A stretch of 64,000 nucleotides of DNA from Candidatus Poribacteria bacterium (lineage in GTDB: Bacteria > Poribacteria > WGA-4E > WGA-3G), in NCBI GenBank assembly GCA_022827625.1, contig JAJEIE010000025.1, positions 124,001 through 188,000 of the forward strand, written 5' to 3'. Under the pieces are notes generated by a model. It was given only the letters and a program-made list of their open reading frames with translations, was not told the origin of the DNA and searched no databases. Position numbers and translations under genes: made by a program. Of the stretch, positions 38,940 through 48,839 are shown piece by piece; the stretch's first letter is position 1, and every line of letters starts with the position of its first letter.

Positions 38940-39851
38940 ATGAACAACCCTGACCCCTTTCACATCCTCACACTCGATGGCGGTGGCACCCGCGGTATAT
39001 ACACCGCCCAACTCCTTGCCGAAATTGAACAGGCATTTCAGAGGCGTATCAAAACCTGTTTCGACCTTATTGCCGGGACAAGCACAGGCGCGATTATCGC
39101 CGGTGCCGCTGTTTCCGATATTCCGATGCAAGATATTGTCGAACTGTTCGAGACCGAAACACCCCATATCTTCCGCAGAAGATGGTATCGTATTCCGTTG
39201 TTCCTCAGTAAATACCCGAGCGAGAAACTTGCGCAAATCCTCGCTGCACACCTACCCGCCACGCCTCTTGACGAAATAGCAACCCCGCTGATGATAACGA
39301 GTTCAGAGATTGCCAAAAGTGAAGTTCACATTTTTAGATCGAATTATGAAAGTCGCGATTCGGAGATCGCGCTTACAGATAAAGATGTGAATCTAAGAGA
39401 TGCCATCCTTGCCTCATGCGCTGCCCCTACATTTTTCGCACCGAAATCCGTCAACAATTCTTTGTTAGCAGATGGTGGACTCTGGGCAAATAACCCCTCC
39501 ACAATTGCTCTCGCAGAAGCACTCTCGGTGTTTGAAAAAGACACACGAGAAATTAGAATTCTATCCGTTGGTACAGGACATTCCGTAAATATGTATCGCA
39601 ATAGACGTGGCTGGGGGTTCCTCACGGGTTGGGGCGGTGCGAAGTTGACTTCTTACGTAATGACACTGCAATCGCAGGCATCCGCAGATATAGGACAACG
39701 CCTTCTAAAGCAGAATTACCTACGCATTAACGCCGAGATCGATTTCTGGGAATTGGATACCCTGACGCAGTTAGACAACCTCAAGGTTCTTGCTGAGCGT
39801 GATTTTGAGAAAAACGCCGAAGGAATTGAGGCGTTCCTTCGGCGCGAGTAG
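38940..39851 (+). CDS. patatin-like phospholipase
   Basis: LDGGGTRGIYTAQLL, GTSTG (Ser), DGG (Asp) dyad. Confidence 0.9.
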   Translation: MNNPDPFHILTLDGGGTRGIYTAQLLAEIEQAFQRRIKTCFDLIAGTSTGAIIAGAAVSDIPMQDIVELFETETPHIFRRRWYRIPLFLSKYPSEKLAQILAAHLPATPLDEIATPLMITSSEIAKSEVHIFRSNYESRDSEIALTDKDVNLRDAILASCAAPTFFAPKSVNNSLLADGGLWANNPSTIALAEALSVFEKDTREIRILSVGTGHSVNMYRNRRGWGFLTGWGGAKLTSYVMTLQSQASADIGQRLLKQNYLRINAEIDFWELDTLTQLDNLKVLAERDFEKNAEGIEAFLRRE

Positions 39852-39873
39852 TGGTAAAATTCGGTATTCCTTC

Positions 39874-41046
39874 TTATATCGCAGTCGCCTCTTGAACTAA
39901 CCAAGCCGAGATAGACTGGATAATAATTTGATGTGCCCGTTCAACAATCGGATTTAACGACGGTATATGTACAAACATTTTTCGCGCTTTGAGTTTCAAG
40001 TCTGTCGGTGCTGGTAGTTCAGGAATTTTCAGCTCTCTGAGAAACTTCTCAACTTCCGTTTGACCGATACGCGCACGTTTACGAAGTTCTTCAAGCTTTG
40101 ACGAGTGTGACCATGCCTTCAAAAGTGTGTTGCCGATCTGTTCAGTTGAAAAACTTGCTGCCAATTGCTGTGCAGATTTTTCAACAACAGTGAAGGAGAG
40201 TTTACTTTTACCCGCAACCACGTGTGCCGGAGGCAAGCGAAGCCCCCAAACAATCCTAAAAATCGACAAAACTTTCAAGATATAATATGTGACATCAATT
40301 TGCCACCAATAAAAACCTTGTGGTGTCGCGCTTGGAAAGTGATGATGGTTGTTGTGCCAGCCTTCACCCAATGTAATGATAGCAAGCAGTAAGTTGTTAC
40401 GAGAGTGGTCGCCAGTAACATACGCTTGTTTACCGTGAAGATGGGCAAGCGAATTGATCGTGAAGGTTCCGTGAAAAAGTAGGACTGTACTCAGGAAGAA
40501 CCCTACGAATAGACCTGACCAACCTGCAACCAGCCAGACGCAAACCCCTAATACGAAGGGTGGGAACCTTTCCCATTTTTCAAGCCAAACGAGTTCAGGA
40601 TATTTCTGAAAGTCCTTAATTAAGTTATAGTCGGCATTCCGTCCCTGTTTGGAGAAGATCCAAAGTAAGTGGGAATACCAAAACCCATGTTTAACAGGGG
40701 AGTGTACATCTTGCTCCGTGTCGGAGTACTTATGGTGTAGCCGATGTTTCGCTGCCCACCATAGGACCCCGCGTTGTGCGGAGCTCTGACCCAAAAATGC
40801 GAGAAAAAATTGAAAGACGCGACCGGTTTTAAATGAACGGTGGGAAAAATATCGATGAAATCCCGCTGTGACTCCGAACATACGAACGACGTACAAGGCA
40901 CCACAGATAATCCAATCGATGGGTTGAACGTCTACCCAGAAAATTCCGAAACACGCCAGGTGGACCATTATGAAAGGCACAACTCGGGGATGAACAATGT
41001 CCTCCTTATCGGCAGGACTCAAAACATTTGGTTCTATAGAAGACAC
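39874..41046 (-). CDS. acyl-CoA (stearoyl-type) fatty acid desaturase
   Basis: His boxes HRYFSHR, HRLHHKYSD, GWHNNHHHFP. Confidence 0.9.
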   Translation of the reverse strand: MSSIEPNVLSPADKEDIVHPRVVPFIMVHLACFGIFWVDVQPIDWIICGALYVVRMFGVTAGFHRYFSHRSFKTGRVFQFFLAFLGQSSAQRGVLWWAAKHRLHHKYSDTEQDVHSPVKHGFWYSHLLWIFSKQGRNADYNLIKDFQKYPELVWLEKWERFPPFVLGVCVWLVAGWSGLFVGFFLSTVLLFHGTFTINSLAHLHGKQAYVTGDHSRNNLLLAIITLGEGWHNNHHHFPSATPQGFYWWQIDVTYYILKVLSIFRIVWGLRLPPAHVVAGKSKLSFTVVEKSAQQLAASFSTEQIGNTLLKAWSHSSKLEELRKRARIGQTEVEKFLRELKIPELPAPTDLKLKARKMFVHIPSLNPIVERAHQIIIQSISAWLVQEATAI

Positions 41047-41173
41047 TATAATTGTGTTCCTTTGTAAAATTCCGCGGGGCACGGGTATAGATGTGGACGT
41101 TTAGGAACCGCCCTCAGATTAACAATAGGGCGAGACATGGATTGCCTCGCCCTACGATGTGAGTTGGTCGACT

Positions 41174-42967
41174 TTATTGATTTTCACGCAAGCGAGCCTC
41201 TAATGTTGCCAATTCATCGGACAAAGCCTCAGGCAACGTCTCCTCAAAGCGTGCGTAATGTTCCCGAATCGACTTAATTTCCTTGAGCCATTCTTCAACA
41301 TCAACGTTCAGGAGTTCTTCCATCTCCGCCGCTGTTACATCCAATCCAGAGATGTCAATAGCGTCAGGGGTAGGTAGATAGCCAATCGGCGTTTTGACCG
41401 CTTCTCCCTTTCCAGAGACGCGCTCCACGATCCACTTGAGCACACGGCTATTTTCACCGAAGCCGGGCCAGAGCCAACCGCCATCGGCATCTTTACGGAA
41501 CCAATTCACGTAGAAGATTTTCGGCAGTTTGTTGGCATCAGCATTTTTACCCATTTCCAACCAGTGTGTGAAGTAGTCACCCATGTTATAACCACAGAAC
41601 GGAAGCATCGCCATCGGGTCCCGTCTGAGTTCACCGACTGTGCCCGCAGCTGCTGCGGTGCGTTCAGAGGAAGCAATAGAACCGATGAAGGTGCCGTGCT
41701 GCCAATCGAAACTCTCAAACACAAGCGGAACCGTTGTAGCGCGGCGTCCACCGAAAAGAATCGCGGAAATCGGGACACCGTTCGGGTTTTCCCAGTTCGG
41801 ATCAATGATTGGGCATTGCGCGGCGGGCGTTGTATAACGGGAGTTCGGGTGCGCTGCTGTCTTTTCATCATCGGGATGCCACTCTTCACCGAGCCAACTC
41901 GTTAGCGTTTCAGGAGGCTCTTCACTTTTCTCTTCCCACCAGACATCTCCGTCTTCTGTAAGTGCAGCGTTGGTGAAAATTGAGTTTGAGGCGAGCGTGT
42001 GCATCGCATTTGGGTTAGTATCCATAGATGTTCCGGGGGCAACCCCGAAAAATCCTGCTTCTGGGTTGATCGCATAGAGTTGCCCATCTTCACCAAATTT
42101 CATCCAGGCAATGTCGTCCCCGATCGTCTCAGCTTTCCAGCCCGGGATAGTCGGTGTGAGCATTGCGAGGTTCGTTTTGCCACAGGCACTCGGAAACGCT
42201 GCTGCAATGTAGGTTTTTTCACCTTCCGGACTGGTTAATCCCAAAATAAGCATGTGTTCTGCCATCCATCCGTCGTTTTTTGCCATAACAGAGGCGATAC
42301 GGAGGGCATAGCATTTTTTGCCCAGCAGCGCATTTCCACCATACCCACTGCCGTAGGACCAGATGGAGCGTTCTTCGGGAAAGTGCACAATATATTTGTT
42401 GTCGGGGTTGCAGGGCCAGACCTCATCCTCCTGACCCGGTTCAAGCGGCATGCCAACGGAATGCAGGCACGGCACGAAATCTCCATCTTCGCCAAGCACA
42501 TCAAGCACGGCACCGCCCATGCGGGTCATAATCCGCATGTTGACAACAACGTAGGGCGAATCGCTGATTTCAACACCGATATGTGAAATCGGTGAACCGA
42601 GCGGTCCCATGCTGAACGGCACAACGTACATCGTCCTGCCCCGCATGCAACCTTTGAAAAGTCCTTTGAGAGTGGCTTTCATGTCATCTGGATCGTGCCA
42701 GTTGTTGGTCGGACCCGCTTCAAGTGGGTCTTTCGGACAGATAAACGTTCTGTCTTCAACGCGTGCGACATCGGCAGGGCTGGAACGGGCAAGATAACTT
42801 CCCGGACGTTTTTTCGGATCTAAGCGCACAAAAGTGCCTTTTTGGACTAACTCTTCGCATAACCTATCGTTTTCTTCCTGAGATCCATCGCACCAATAGA
42901 TTGCGTCGGGTTGGCAGAGCTCGGCTGCTTCTTCAACCCACCGTTGTAACTTCTTGTTTTTGGTCAT
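41174..42967 (-). CDS. pckG: phosphoenolpyruvate carboxykinase (GTP)
   Basis: [19 protein letters not shown]-loop/kinase motif, family-wide similarity. Confidence 0.96.
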   Translation of the reverse strand: MTKNKKLQRWVEEAAELCQPDAIYWCDGSQEENDRLCEELVQKGTFVRLDPKKRPGSYLARSSPADVARVEDRTFICPKDPLEAGPTNNWHDPDDMKATLKGLFKGCMRGRTMYVVPFSMGPLGSPISHIGVEISDSPYVVVNMRIMTRMGGAVLDVLGEDGDFVPCLHSVGMPLEPGQEDEVWPCNPDNKYIVHFPEERSIWSYGSGYGGNALLGKKCYALRIASVMAKNDGWMAEHMLILGLTSPEGEKTYIAAAFPSACGKTNLAMLTPTIPGWKAETIGDDIAWMKFGEDGQLYAINPEAGFFGVAPGTSMDTNPNAMHTLASNSIFTNAALTEDGDVWWEEKSEEPPETLTSWLGEEWHPDDEKTAAHPNSRYTTPAAQCPIIDPNWENPNGVPISAILFGGRRATTVPLVFESFDWQHGTFIGSIASSERTAAAAGTVGELRRDPMAMLPFCGYNMGDYFTHWLEMGKNADANKLPKIFYVNWFRKDADGGWLWPGFGENSRVLKWIVERVSGKGEAVKTPIGYLPTPDAIDISGLDVTAAEMEELLNVDVEEWLKEIKSIREHYARFEETLPEALSDELATLEARLRENQ

Positions 42968-43081
42968 TTAAACCTCCAATTGTTGTAGACATCTATTATT
43001 GCTCCTATATATTTTACAACAAATTTTCTGACTTCGCAAATTAAATGGCAGAACAATCCATAAGTTGTGTTTCGGTGCTGA

Positions 43082-44986
43082 TCAAAATGACGCACCTAAA
43101 CTGACGTGAATTTTACCTCTCAACAAGGAATCCCCTGCGGCGAGTCCATAGTTCAGTCGTAAAATACCGCCTCTGGATTCAAGCCTCGCGCCGAATCCGT
43201 AACCAACCCGGAGTCTGTCGAAAACAGAAGGGGTCTCCATCAAGGTTACAGCCCCTAAGTCAGTAAAAACGAAAATCTGCGAGTCAGGTCCGACGAGATA
43301 CCGATATTCAATATTCGCGTAAACGCGGCGCGGTCCAGAAAACCAGTCTTCATCATATCCACGCAATGTGGTTGCACCGCCAAGGTAGAAGAGTTCGGTT
43401 GGCGGAATATTAACACCCCATGCCGCAGCCCCGTGGAGTTCAACGGCTACCGTCTGTTTCCGCCATGTTGGGAAGTATTGTTGGAGAGAGAGCCACACCT
43501 TTCGGAGCCGAAAGTCGCTCCGGGATACCTCGAAGGCGATGCTGTCGCGCCGACCCCGCGTCGGGTTGAGAAAATAATCGCGAGTATCACGAGTCAACCG
43601 GAATGTGAGGCTATACTTTGTCCCACTATACGGTTGGAGCTCAGTTGATGGTCCAGTAATCGGGGGTTGAACTTCAACGGGGGACAGTGTTGTCGGCGGC
43701 AGCCCCGTGTTTGGGACATTGATCTGCTTATATCCTAACGTCAGAGTACCCTCAAAGACGCGTCCGAAGTTCGTAATCGCACTGATGCTGCTTGAACGTT
43801 CTTCAGCGACTGTTCCGCTGTCATTCGGCGGGAAACCCGTAAATTGCTCCCGATCAAGACGCTGCTGTTTGAGTTGTCCGTAGTCTACACCGATGGTTAC
43901 CGGTTTGCCGAATATCCACGGTTCCGCGTAACGAAGTCTGAAGATTCTAAGAAGACCGGATTTCCAATAGAGGTTAAACTGCCTACCTGTCCCTAACAGA
44001 TTCGTTTCGCTGGCTTCCAATATGCCGGTCAGCTGCGGTGCCGCGTCGACTTCGGTTTCAGGTGGGGCATATCCGATAACACCGCTGAGTCGTCCAGTCT
44101 TTGCTTCGGTGACCTGGGCGTGAAAATTAATCTTGTCTGCTGTTTCACCCGCCTCCAGCACGTTCGGGTTAATCTGATAGAAATATCCTAAATTGCGCAA
44201 TCGGCGATAACTCGTGTCGATATTGCGTTGATCGAAACGTTGGTTAGGCTTCACTGGAATTTCCCGAAGGACGGCTCCTGTTTTCGTTTTCTGGAGACCA
44301 CTCACTTTGACCTCGCCAATCTGAATTTGCGAGCCTTCACGGATATGTAACTGAAAGTCAACAGTAGCCGTTTCTTGCGAAAGTTCGATGTCTTTCGGTT
44401 CGATTTCAACCTTTGGATAACCATGTTCACTATATAGGGTCTGGACGCGCTCGATGCCGCGTGTGAGTGCCGCTTCTGTAAAAAGTTTGCCCCGCTTTAA
44501 ATCGAGTTCATCACGGATTTCATCTTCTGAGAAACGTTGATTTCCCGTAAGTGTCAATGTTCCTGTTCGGATCTGTCTATTTTCAACAATTTTTACCTTA
44601 ATTGACACATCTGTTTTGCTTTCCGAGATCGGTGAAACAGTTGGGGTTATCTTGACGAATACCAAACCGTCTGTACGGTATGCATCAAGGATACGTTCAA
44701 ACCCTTCTCTGATTTCTATTTCGGAGTATGCTTTTTCTCTTTGCCATCCGAATAGGTTTGTTAATCTTTTCTCATTTAAGTGCTTGTTGCCATCAAAACG
44801 GAGTTGACGAATATAATAGTACGGTTCGGGCGAGTCGTTCTCTATTTCATTGTTAACAATCGCTTCTTCCGAGTTACTACTCTGTTTTATGTTATCAGCA
44901 CTGTATAGTAATTCAGGAGTTCCGATTACACAGAGAAGTAGGCTACCGAGAAGTATAAGGCGTTGTGGAAGTTGGTGTTTGTACAT
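43082..44986 (-). CDS. BamA/TamA (Omp85) family outer-membrane protein with POTRA domains
   Basis: POTRA-like repeats, C-terminal barrel with FYLGGATTLRGYDEDWFSGPRRVYANIEYRY. Confidence 0.9.
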   Translation of the reverse strand: MYKHQLPQRLILLGSLLLCVIGTPELLYSADNIKQSSNSEEAIVNNEIENDSPEPYYYIRQLRFDGNKHLNEKRLTNLFGWQREKAYSEIEIREGFERILDAYRTDGLVFVKITPTVSPISESKTDVSIKVKIVENRQIRTGTLTLTGNQRFSEDEIRDELDLKRGKLFTEAALTRGIERVQTLYSEHGYPKVEIEPKDIELSQETATVDFQLHIREGSQIQIGEVKVSGLQKTKTGAVLREIPVKPNQRFDQRNIDTSYRRLRNLGYFYQINPNVLEAGETADKINFHAQVTEAKTGRLSGVIGYAPPETEVDAAPQLTGILEASETNLLGTGRQFNLYWKSGLLRIFRLRYAEPWIFGKPVTIGVDYGQLKQQRLDREQFTGFPPNDSGTVAEERSSSISAITNFGRVFEGTLTLGYKQINVPNTGLPPTTLSPVEVQPPITGPSTELQPYSGTKYSLTFRLTRDTRDYFLNPTRGRRDSIAFEVSRSDFRLRKVWLSLQQYFPTWRKQTVAVELHGAAAWGVNIPPTELFYLGGATTLRGYDEDWFSGPRRVYANIEYRYLVGPDSQIFVFTDLGAVTLMETPSVFDRLRVGYGFGARLESRGGILRLNYGLAAGDSLLRGKIHVSLGASF

Positions 44987-45113
44987 CTATCGTCCCCATT
45001 AACCTATTTCATCGTGAAGATATTGTAGCATGGGCAGTATGATGAAGGCAAATAACTATAGCGTACGAAATTTGTTGAGAATCGAACGTTAGAGGCTTCC
45101 GAAAAAGAAAAAC

Positions 45114-45142
45114 TTGATAAAAATTGGAAAATGTGCTATAAT
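45114..45142 (+). promoter_or_regulatory. sigma70-like promoter TTGATA-17-TATAAT
   Basis: boxes at 45114-45119 and 45137-45142. Confidence 0.7.
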
Positions 45143-45226
45143 ATTACTTGGATTGATTAGATTAATAATTTATTCAAAAAAAATGGCAATACGTATGATG
45201 ATATACCCATGCAGGAGTACACGACT

Positions 45227-47230
45227 ATGCCAAATGCACTATTTATTTATCCAAAATTCCCGCCATCGTATTGGGGGTTTAAATACGCTTTAGATTTTCT
45301 TGGTAAAGAGTCCTCAATGCCGCCGCTTGGGTTACTAACGATCGCCGGAATGTTTCCCAAGAACTATAACTTAAAGGTTGTAGATCTTAATATTGAGCCA
45401 CTCACCGATGCACATATTCAGTGGGCAGATGTTGCCTTGACATCGACGATGATTGTTCAAAAAGCGTCGCTTTATGAAGTGGCAGAACGCTGCAACCGAG
45501 CAGGCGTCCCGATTATCTCGGGCGGCCCGCATCCTACCTCGTATTACGATAATATTAAAGCGGAAACTGACGCTACGATTAACCATTTTCTCTTCGGTGA
45601 AGTTGAGGAGTTTTTTGAGGATTTTTTGACCGATTTTGAGAGCGGTGCTGCGAAAGAGGTTTATCGCGAAACTCGAAAACCCGATATTACAAAAGCCCCA
45701 TTGCCACGCTACGACCTTATTGATGTTAACGCATACGGGTCAATGGCACTCCAGTTCTCGCGGGGTTGCCCCTTCAATTGCGAATTCTGTGATATTACAA
45801 AATTATTTGGGCGTGTCCCACGCACAAAAGACAATGAGCAGATGCTTACTGAGTTTGAACTTCTCTATAAACTCGGTTGGCAGGGCGCAATGTTTGTTGT
45901 TGATGACAACTTTATCGGTAATAAACGCGACGCGATGCGCTTGCTGCCCGCTGTTCGCAAATGGCAGGAAGAACGTCAATTTCCCTTCTCACTCTATACC
46001 GAAGCCAGCGTGAACCTCGTTGAAATCCCTGAAATGCTCGACGCAATGAGTGATGCAGGTTTTAACATGGTGTTCCTCGGCATTGAAAGCCCTAATGACG
46101 ACGCGCTAATTAGTACTTCCAAAGGGCAGAACACGAGCAAAGAAGAGGATGCCGGCAGTTACCTGTTACAAGCCGTTAGGAAGATACAGAGCAAAGGGAT
46201 GGAGGTTACAGGTGGCTTCATCATCGGACTTGATGGTGATACGGAGTTTGATTCGCATATCCGGTTTATTCAAGAAGCCGGTATTCCGATGGCGATGGCG
46301 GGTTTGCTTACGGCACTAAAGGAGACGGACCTCTGGCACCGATTAAAACGTGAAGATCGGTTGCTTGGGGAGTCCAGCGGAAATCAGACCGACATGACCC
46401 TTAATTTTGTACCGGAAATGCCGCGTCAGAAGCTCCTTCAAGAGTATCGGCGGGTCGTATCAACACTCTATGATCCGACCTTGAAGAACTATTTCGCCCG
46501 ATGTTTGAAACTACTTGAGCACATGCCCAAAACCCAGCACAATGTCAGGTCGATTCAGATGATAGAAGTCCGCGCATTTATCGAATCAATCCGAAAGCAA
46601 CTTTTCTCAAAACAAGGTTTGGAGTACGCGCGATTTTTATTCAAGGTGTTAAAAGACTATCGTCCGATGTTCCCAGAAGCTGCCCGATTGGCAATTATGG
46701 GTTACCATCTTGAGAAAATAACACGTCATACGGTTGCTGTTGAAGATTTCAGAAACTTCTTGGCACATGAAATGGAGACCTTTAAAGAGAGAATTTCGCA
46801 GTTTACACAGGAGCAAGGCGAGTGGATGAACGAGATGCAAAACTATTCGCGGCAACTTTTTGCCCGCGTTAAGAAAGAGTATAATGCAATTCACGAGGAT
46901 TTTCGCTACGCCGCACAGAGCGCACTCACCGGTTTCCAAGAGTCGATGTTCAAGGCGTATTTAGAGGCGGAACTCAGGGCTTTCAAGGATGCTGCTGGTG
47001 CTTTCGCAAAAGCACAGAGTGAGCGTCTCGGCGAATTGCAAGTGTATGTTCATAAACTCCTTGCCCGGGTTCGCGCACAACATGCGCAACTCTACGATAG
47101 TTTCAGACATCACACCGACGATTTGGGTCGCCACACCCAGGAGTCATTTGATGCTTTCCGTGAGTCCATCGCACGGCATTTAGAGCAACTCTTCGGCTCC
47201 GTCCCCGTGCAAATTGAAGGTCTGACTTAA
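45227..47230 (+). CDS. B12-binding domain radical SAM protein with C-terminal helical tail
   Basis: FSRGCPFNCEFCDI (CxxxCxxC), N-terminal B12-binding-like domain; AGGAG before ATG 45227. Confidence 0.88.
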   Translation: MPNALFIYPKFPPSYWGFKYALDFLGKESSMPPLGLLTIAGMFPKNYNLKVVDLNIEPLTDAHIQWADVALTSTMIVQKASLYEVAERCNRAGVPIISGGPHPTSYYDNIKAETDATINHFLFGEVEEFFEDFLTDFESGAAKEVYRETRKPDITKAPLPRYDLIDVNAYGSMALQFSRGCPFNCEFCDITKLFGRVPRTKDNEQMLTEFELLYKLGWQGAMFVVDDNFIGNKRDAMRLLPAVRKWQEERQFPFSLYTEASVNLVEIPEMLDAMSDAGFNMVFLGIESPNDDALISTSKGQNTSKEEDAGSYLLQAVRKIQSKGMEVTGGFIIGLDGDTEFDSHIRFIQEAGIPMAMAGLLTALKETDLWHRLKREDRLLGESSGNQTDMTLNFVPEMPRQKLLQEYRRVVSTLYDPTLKNYFARCLKLLEHMPKTQHNVRSIQMIEVRAFIESIRKQLFSKQGLEYARFLFKVLKDYRPMFPEAARLAIMGYHLEKITRHTVAVEDFRNFLAHEMETFKERISQFTQEQGEWMNEMQNYSRQLFARVKKEYNAIHEDFRYAAQSALTGFQESMFKAYLEAELRAFKDAAGAFAKAQSERLGELQVYVHKLLARVRAQHAQLYDSFRHHTDDLGRHTQESFDAFRESIARHLEQLFGSVPVQIEGLT

Positions 47231-47237
47231 CGAAACC

Positions 47238-48761
47238 ATGGCATCTATTGCGGTAGAAAACCTCGGTTTCACGTATCCGAGTCGCCAAATCCGTACACTG
47301 CAGGGCATTACCACCCGTGTGCCTTCCGGGGCGTTTGTGCTGCTAACAGGTCCAACAGGATGCGGTAAATCCACATTACTGAGGACACTCAACGGTTTAA
47401 TCCCACACGCTTCGGCGGGGGTGCTTACTGGAAGGGTCCTTCTCAACGGAAAAAATCTCGCCACCCAACCGCTTCCTACGACGTGCCAACAGGTCGCACT
47501 CCTCTTCCAAGACCCTGAAGATCAACTCTTTTGCACTTTAGTTGAAGATGAGATTGCCTTTGGACTCGAAAACCTCAGTTTCTCGTCTGAAGAGATTAAA
47601 GCACGAATTGCTATCGCCTTAGAACAGGTGGGGCTGTCTGGGTTCCAGAATCGGGAAATTTCATCGCTCTCAGGCGGTCAAAAGCAGCGTGTTGCCCTCG
47701 CTGCTATCTGCGCAATGCAACCCCACGTCTTGCTCCTTGATGAACCTACCAGCCATCTTGACCCGAAAGGAACACGCGACATCCTTGATATCGTCGCGAA
47801 GCTCAATAAAGAGATGGGAATAACCGTCATCTTAGCGACCCATCGAACCAGAGAAGTCGCGCCTCTCTGCGATCATGTCTGGTTAATGGATCGAGGACAA
47901 CTCGCGCTTGATTTGCCGAAAACGGCAGCGTTTAAAGATTTCGCACCCTATCGACGTTTAGGTGTGCAAGTCCCTGTAGATAAGGCAACTGCGTCTGATA
48001 CCCAACCATACCGGCGGACAACTTCTGTCGTCCCATCTTCAAAAAACTTTAATCTAAACATCAATAAACTCCACTTTCGCTATCCAAATACTGATATGGA
48101 TGCCGTGCGTGGTATCTCCTGTGATGTCCAACGCGGGGAGGTCTTCGCAATCATGGGTGGGAACGGATCCGGTAAGACGACGTTGATTCACCTCATCGCA
48201 GGTTTGCTGCGTCCATCGGCAGGGGAGGTGGCGATTGCTGGAGTGCCGCGAAAACGTATGAAACTCCACCAATTGGCTGGCGAAATCGGTATCGTTTTTC
48301 AGAATCCAGACCTACTCCTACAGGCGAAGACTGTTCGCGATGAAGTCGCATTCGGTCCAAAAAACCTGAAGTTTTCAAGAAAAATACTTGAAAGTCGGGT
48401 CGATCAAACGATCAAACGCTTTGACTTAACAGACCTCGATTCAGAGGCACCCTATGCTCTGTCGCGAGGGCAGCGGCAGCGCACTGCTGTCGCCGCAAAC
48501 TTTTCGCTATATCCAAATATTTTTCTCCTTGACGAACCTACCACCGGTCAGGACGCACAGCACCTCTATCAGTTGATGGACGAACTCTGCGATGAAATCC
48601 GACGCGAGCATAAAACCCTCGTTTTCGCAACCCATGATACCGATCTCACTTTGAAGTATGCCGATCGCGTTCTCTTGTTATGCGATGGACAGGTGATTTT
48701 TGATGGCACTCCTGGGAACGCCTTTGCGAACCCGGAACTCTTACAACAAGCAGCATTGTGA
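47238..48761 (+). CDS. ABC transporter with two fused ATPase domains (ECF/cobalt-type EcfA-like)
   Basis: two Walker A (GPTGCGKSTLL, GGNGSGKTTLI), LSGGQKQRV / LSRGQRQRT signatures, FQDPEDQLF. Confidence 0.9.
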   Translation: MASIAVENLGFTYPSRQIRTLQGITTRVPSGAFVLLTGPTGCGKSTLLRTLNGLIPHASAGVLTGRVLLNGKNLATQPLPTTCQQVALLFQDPEDQLFCTLVEDEIAFGLENLSFSSEEIKARIAIALEQVGLSGFQNREISSLSGGQKQRVALAAICAMQPHVLLLDEPTSHLDPKGTRDILDIVAKLNKEMGITVILATHRTREVAPLCDHVWLMDRGQLALDLPKTAAFKDFAPYRRLGVQVPVDKATASDTQPYRRTTSVVPSSKNFNLNINKLHFRYPNTDMDAVRGISCDVQRGEVFAIMGGNGSGKTTLIHLIAGLLRPSAGEVAIAGVPRKRMKLHQLAGEIGIVFQNPDLLLQAKTVRDEVAFGPKNLKFSRKILESRVDQTIKRFDLTDLDSEAPYALSRGQRQRTAVAANFSLYPNIFLLDEPTTGQDAQHLYQLMDELCDEIRREHKTLVFATHDTDLTLKYADRVLLLCDGQVIFDGTPGNAFANPELLQQAAL

Positions 48762-48788
48762 GTTCACGACACTCCTTATTTATATCCC

Positions 48789-48818
48789 TTGATAGTTATT
48801 ATTATAATGTGCTATACT
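48789..48818 (+). promoter_or_regulatory. sigma70-like promoter TTGATA-18-TATACT
   Basis: upstream of AGAAGGAGG SD and ATG 48840. Confidence 0.6.
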
Positions 48819-48839
48819 CTTATGAGAAGGAGGTCGCGT

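Noticed and set aside
38811-39251. 146-aa minus-strand ORF
   Set aside because: Antisense to the patatin gene and no recognisable domain.
38937-39851. Patatin as a CBASS-type effector (CapV)
   Set aside because: No CD-NTase or Cap-type accessory genes next to it; more simply a stand-alone patatin-like phospholipase.
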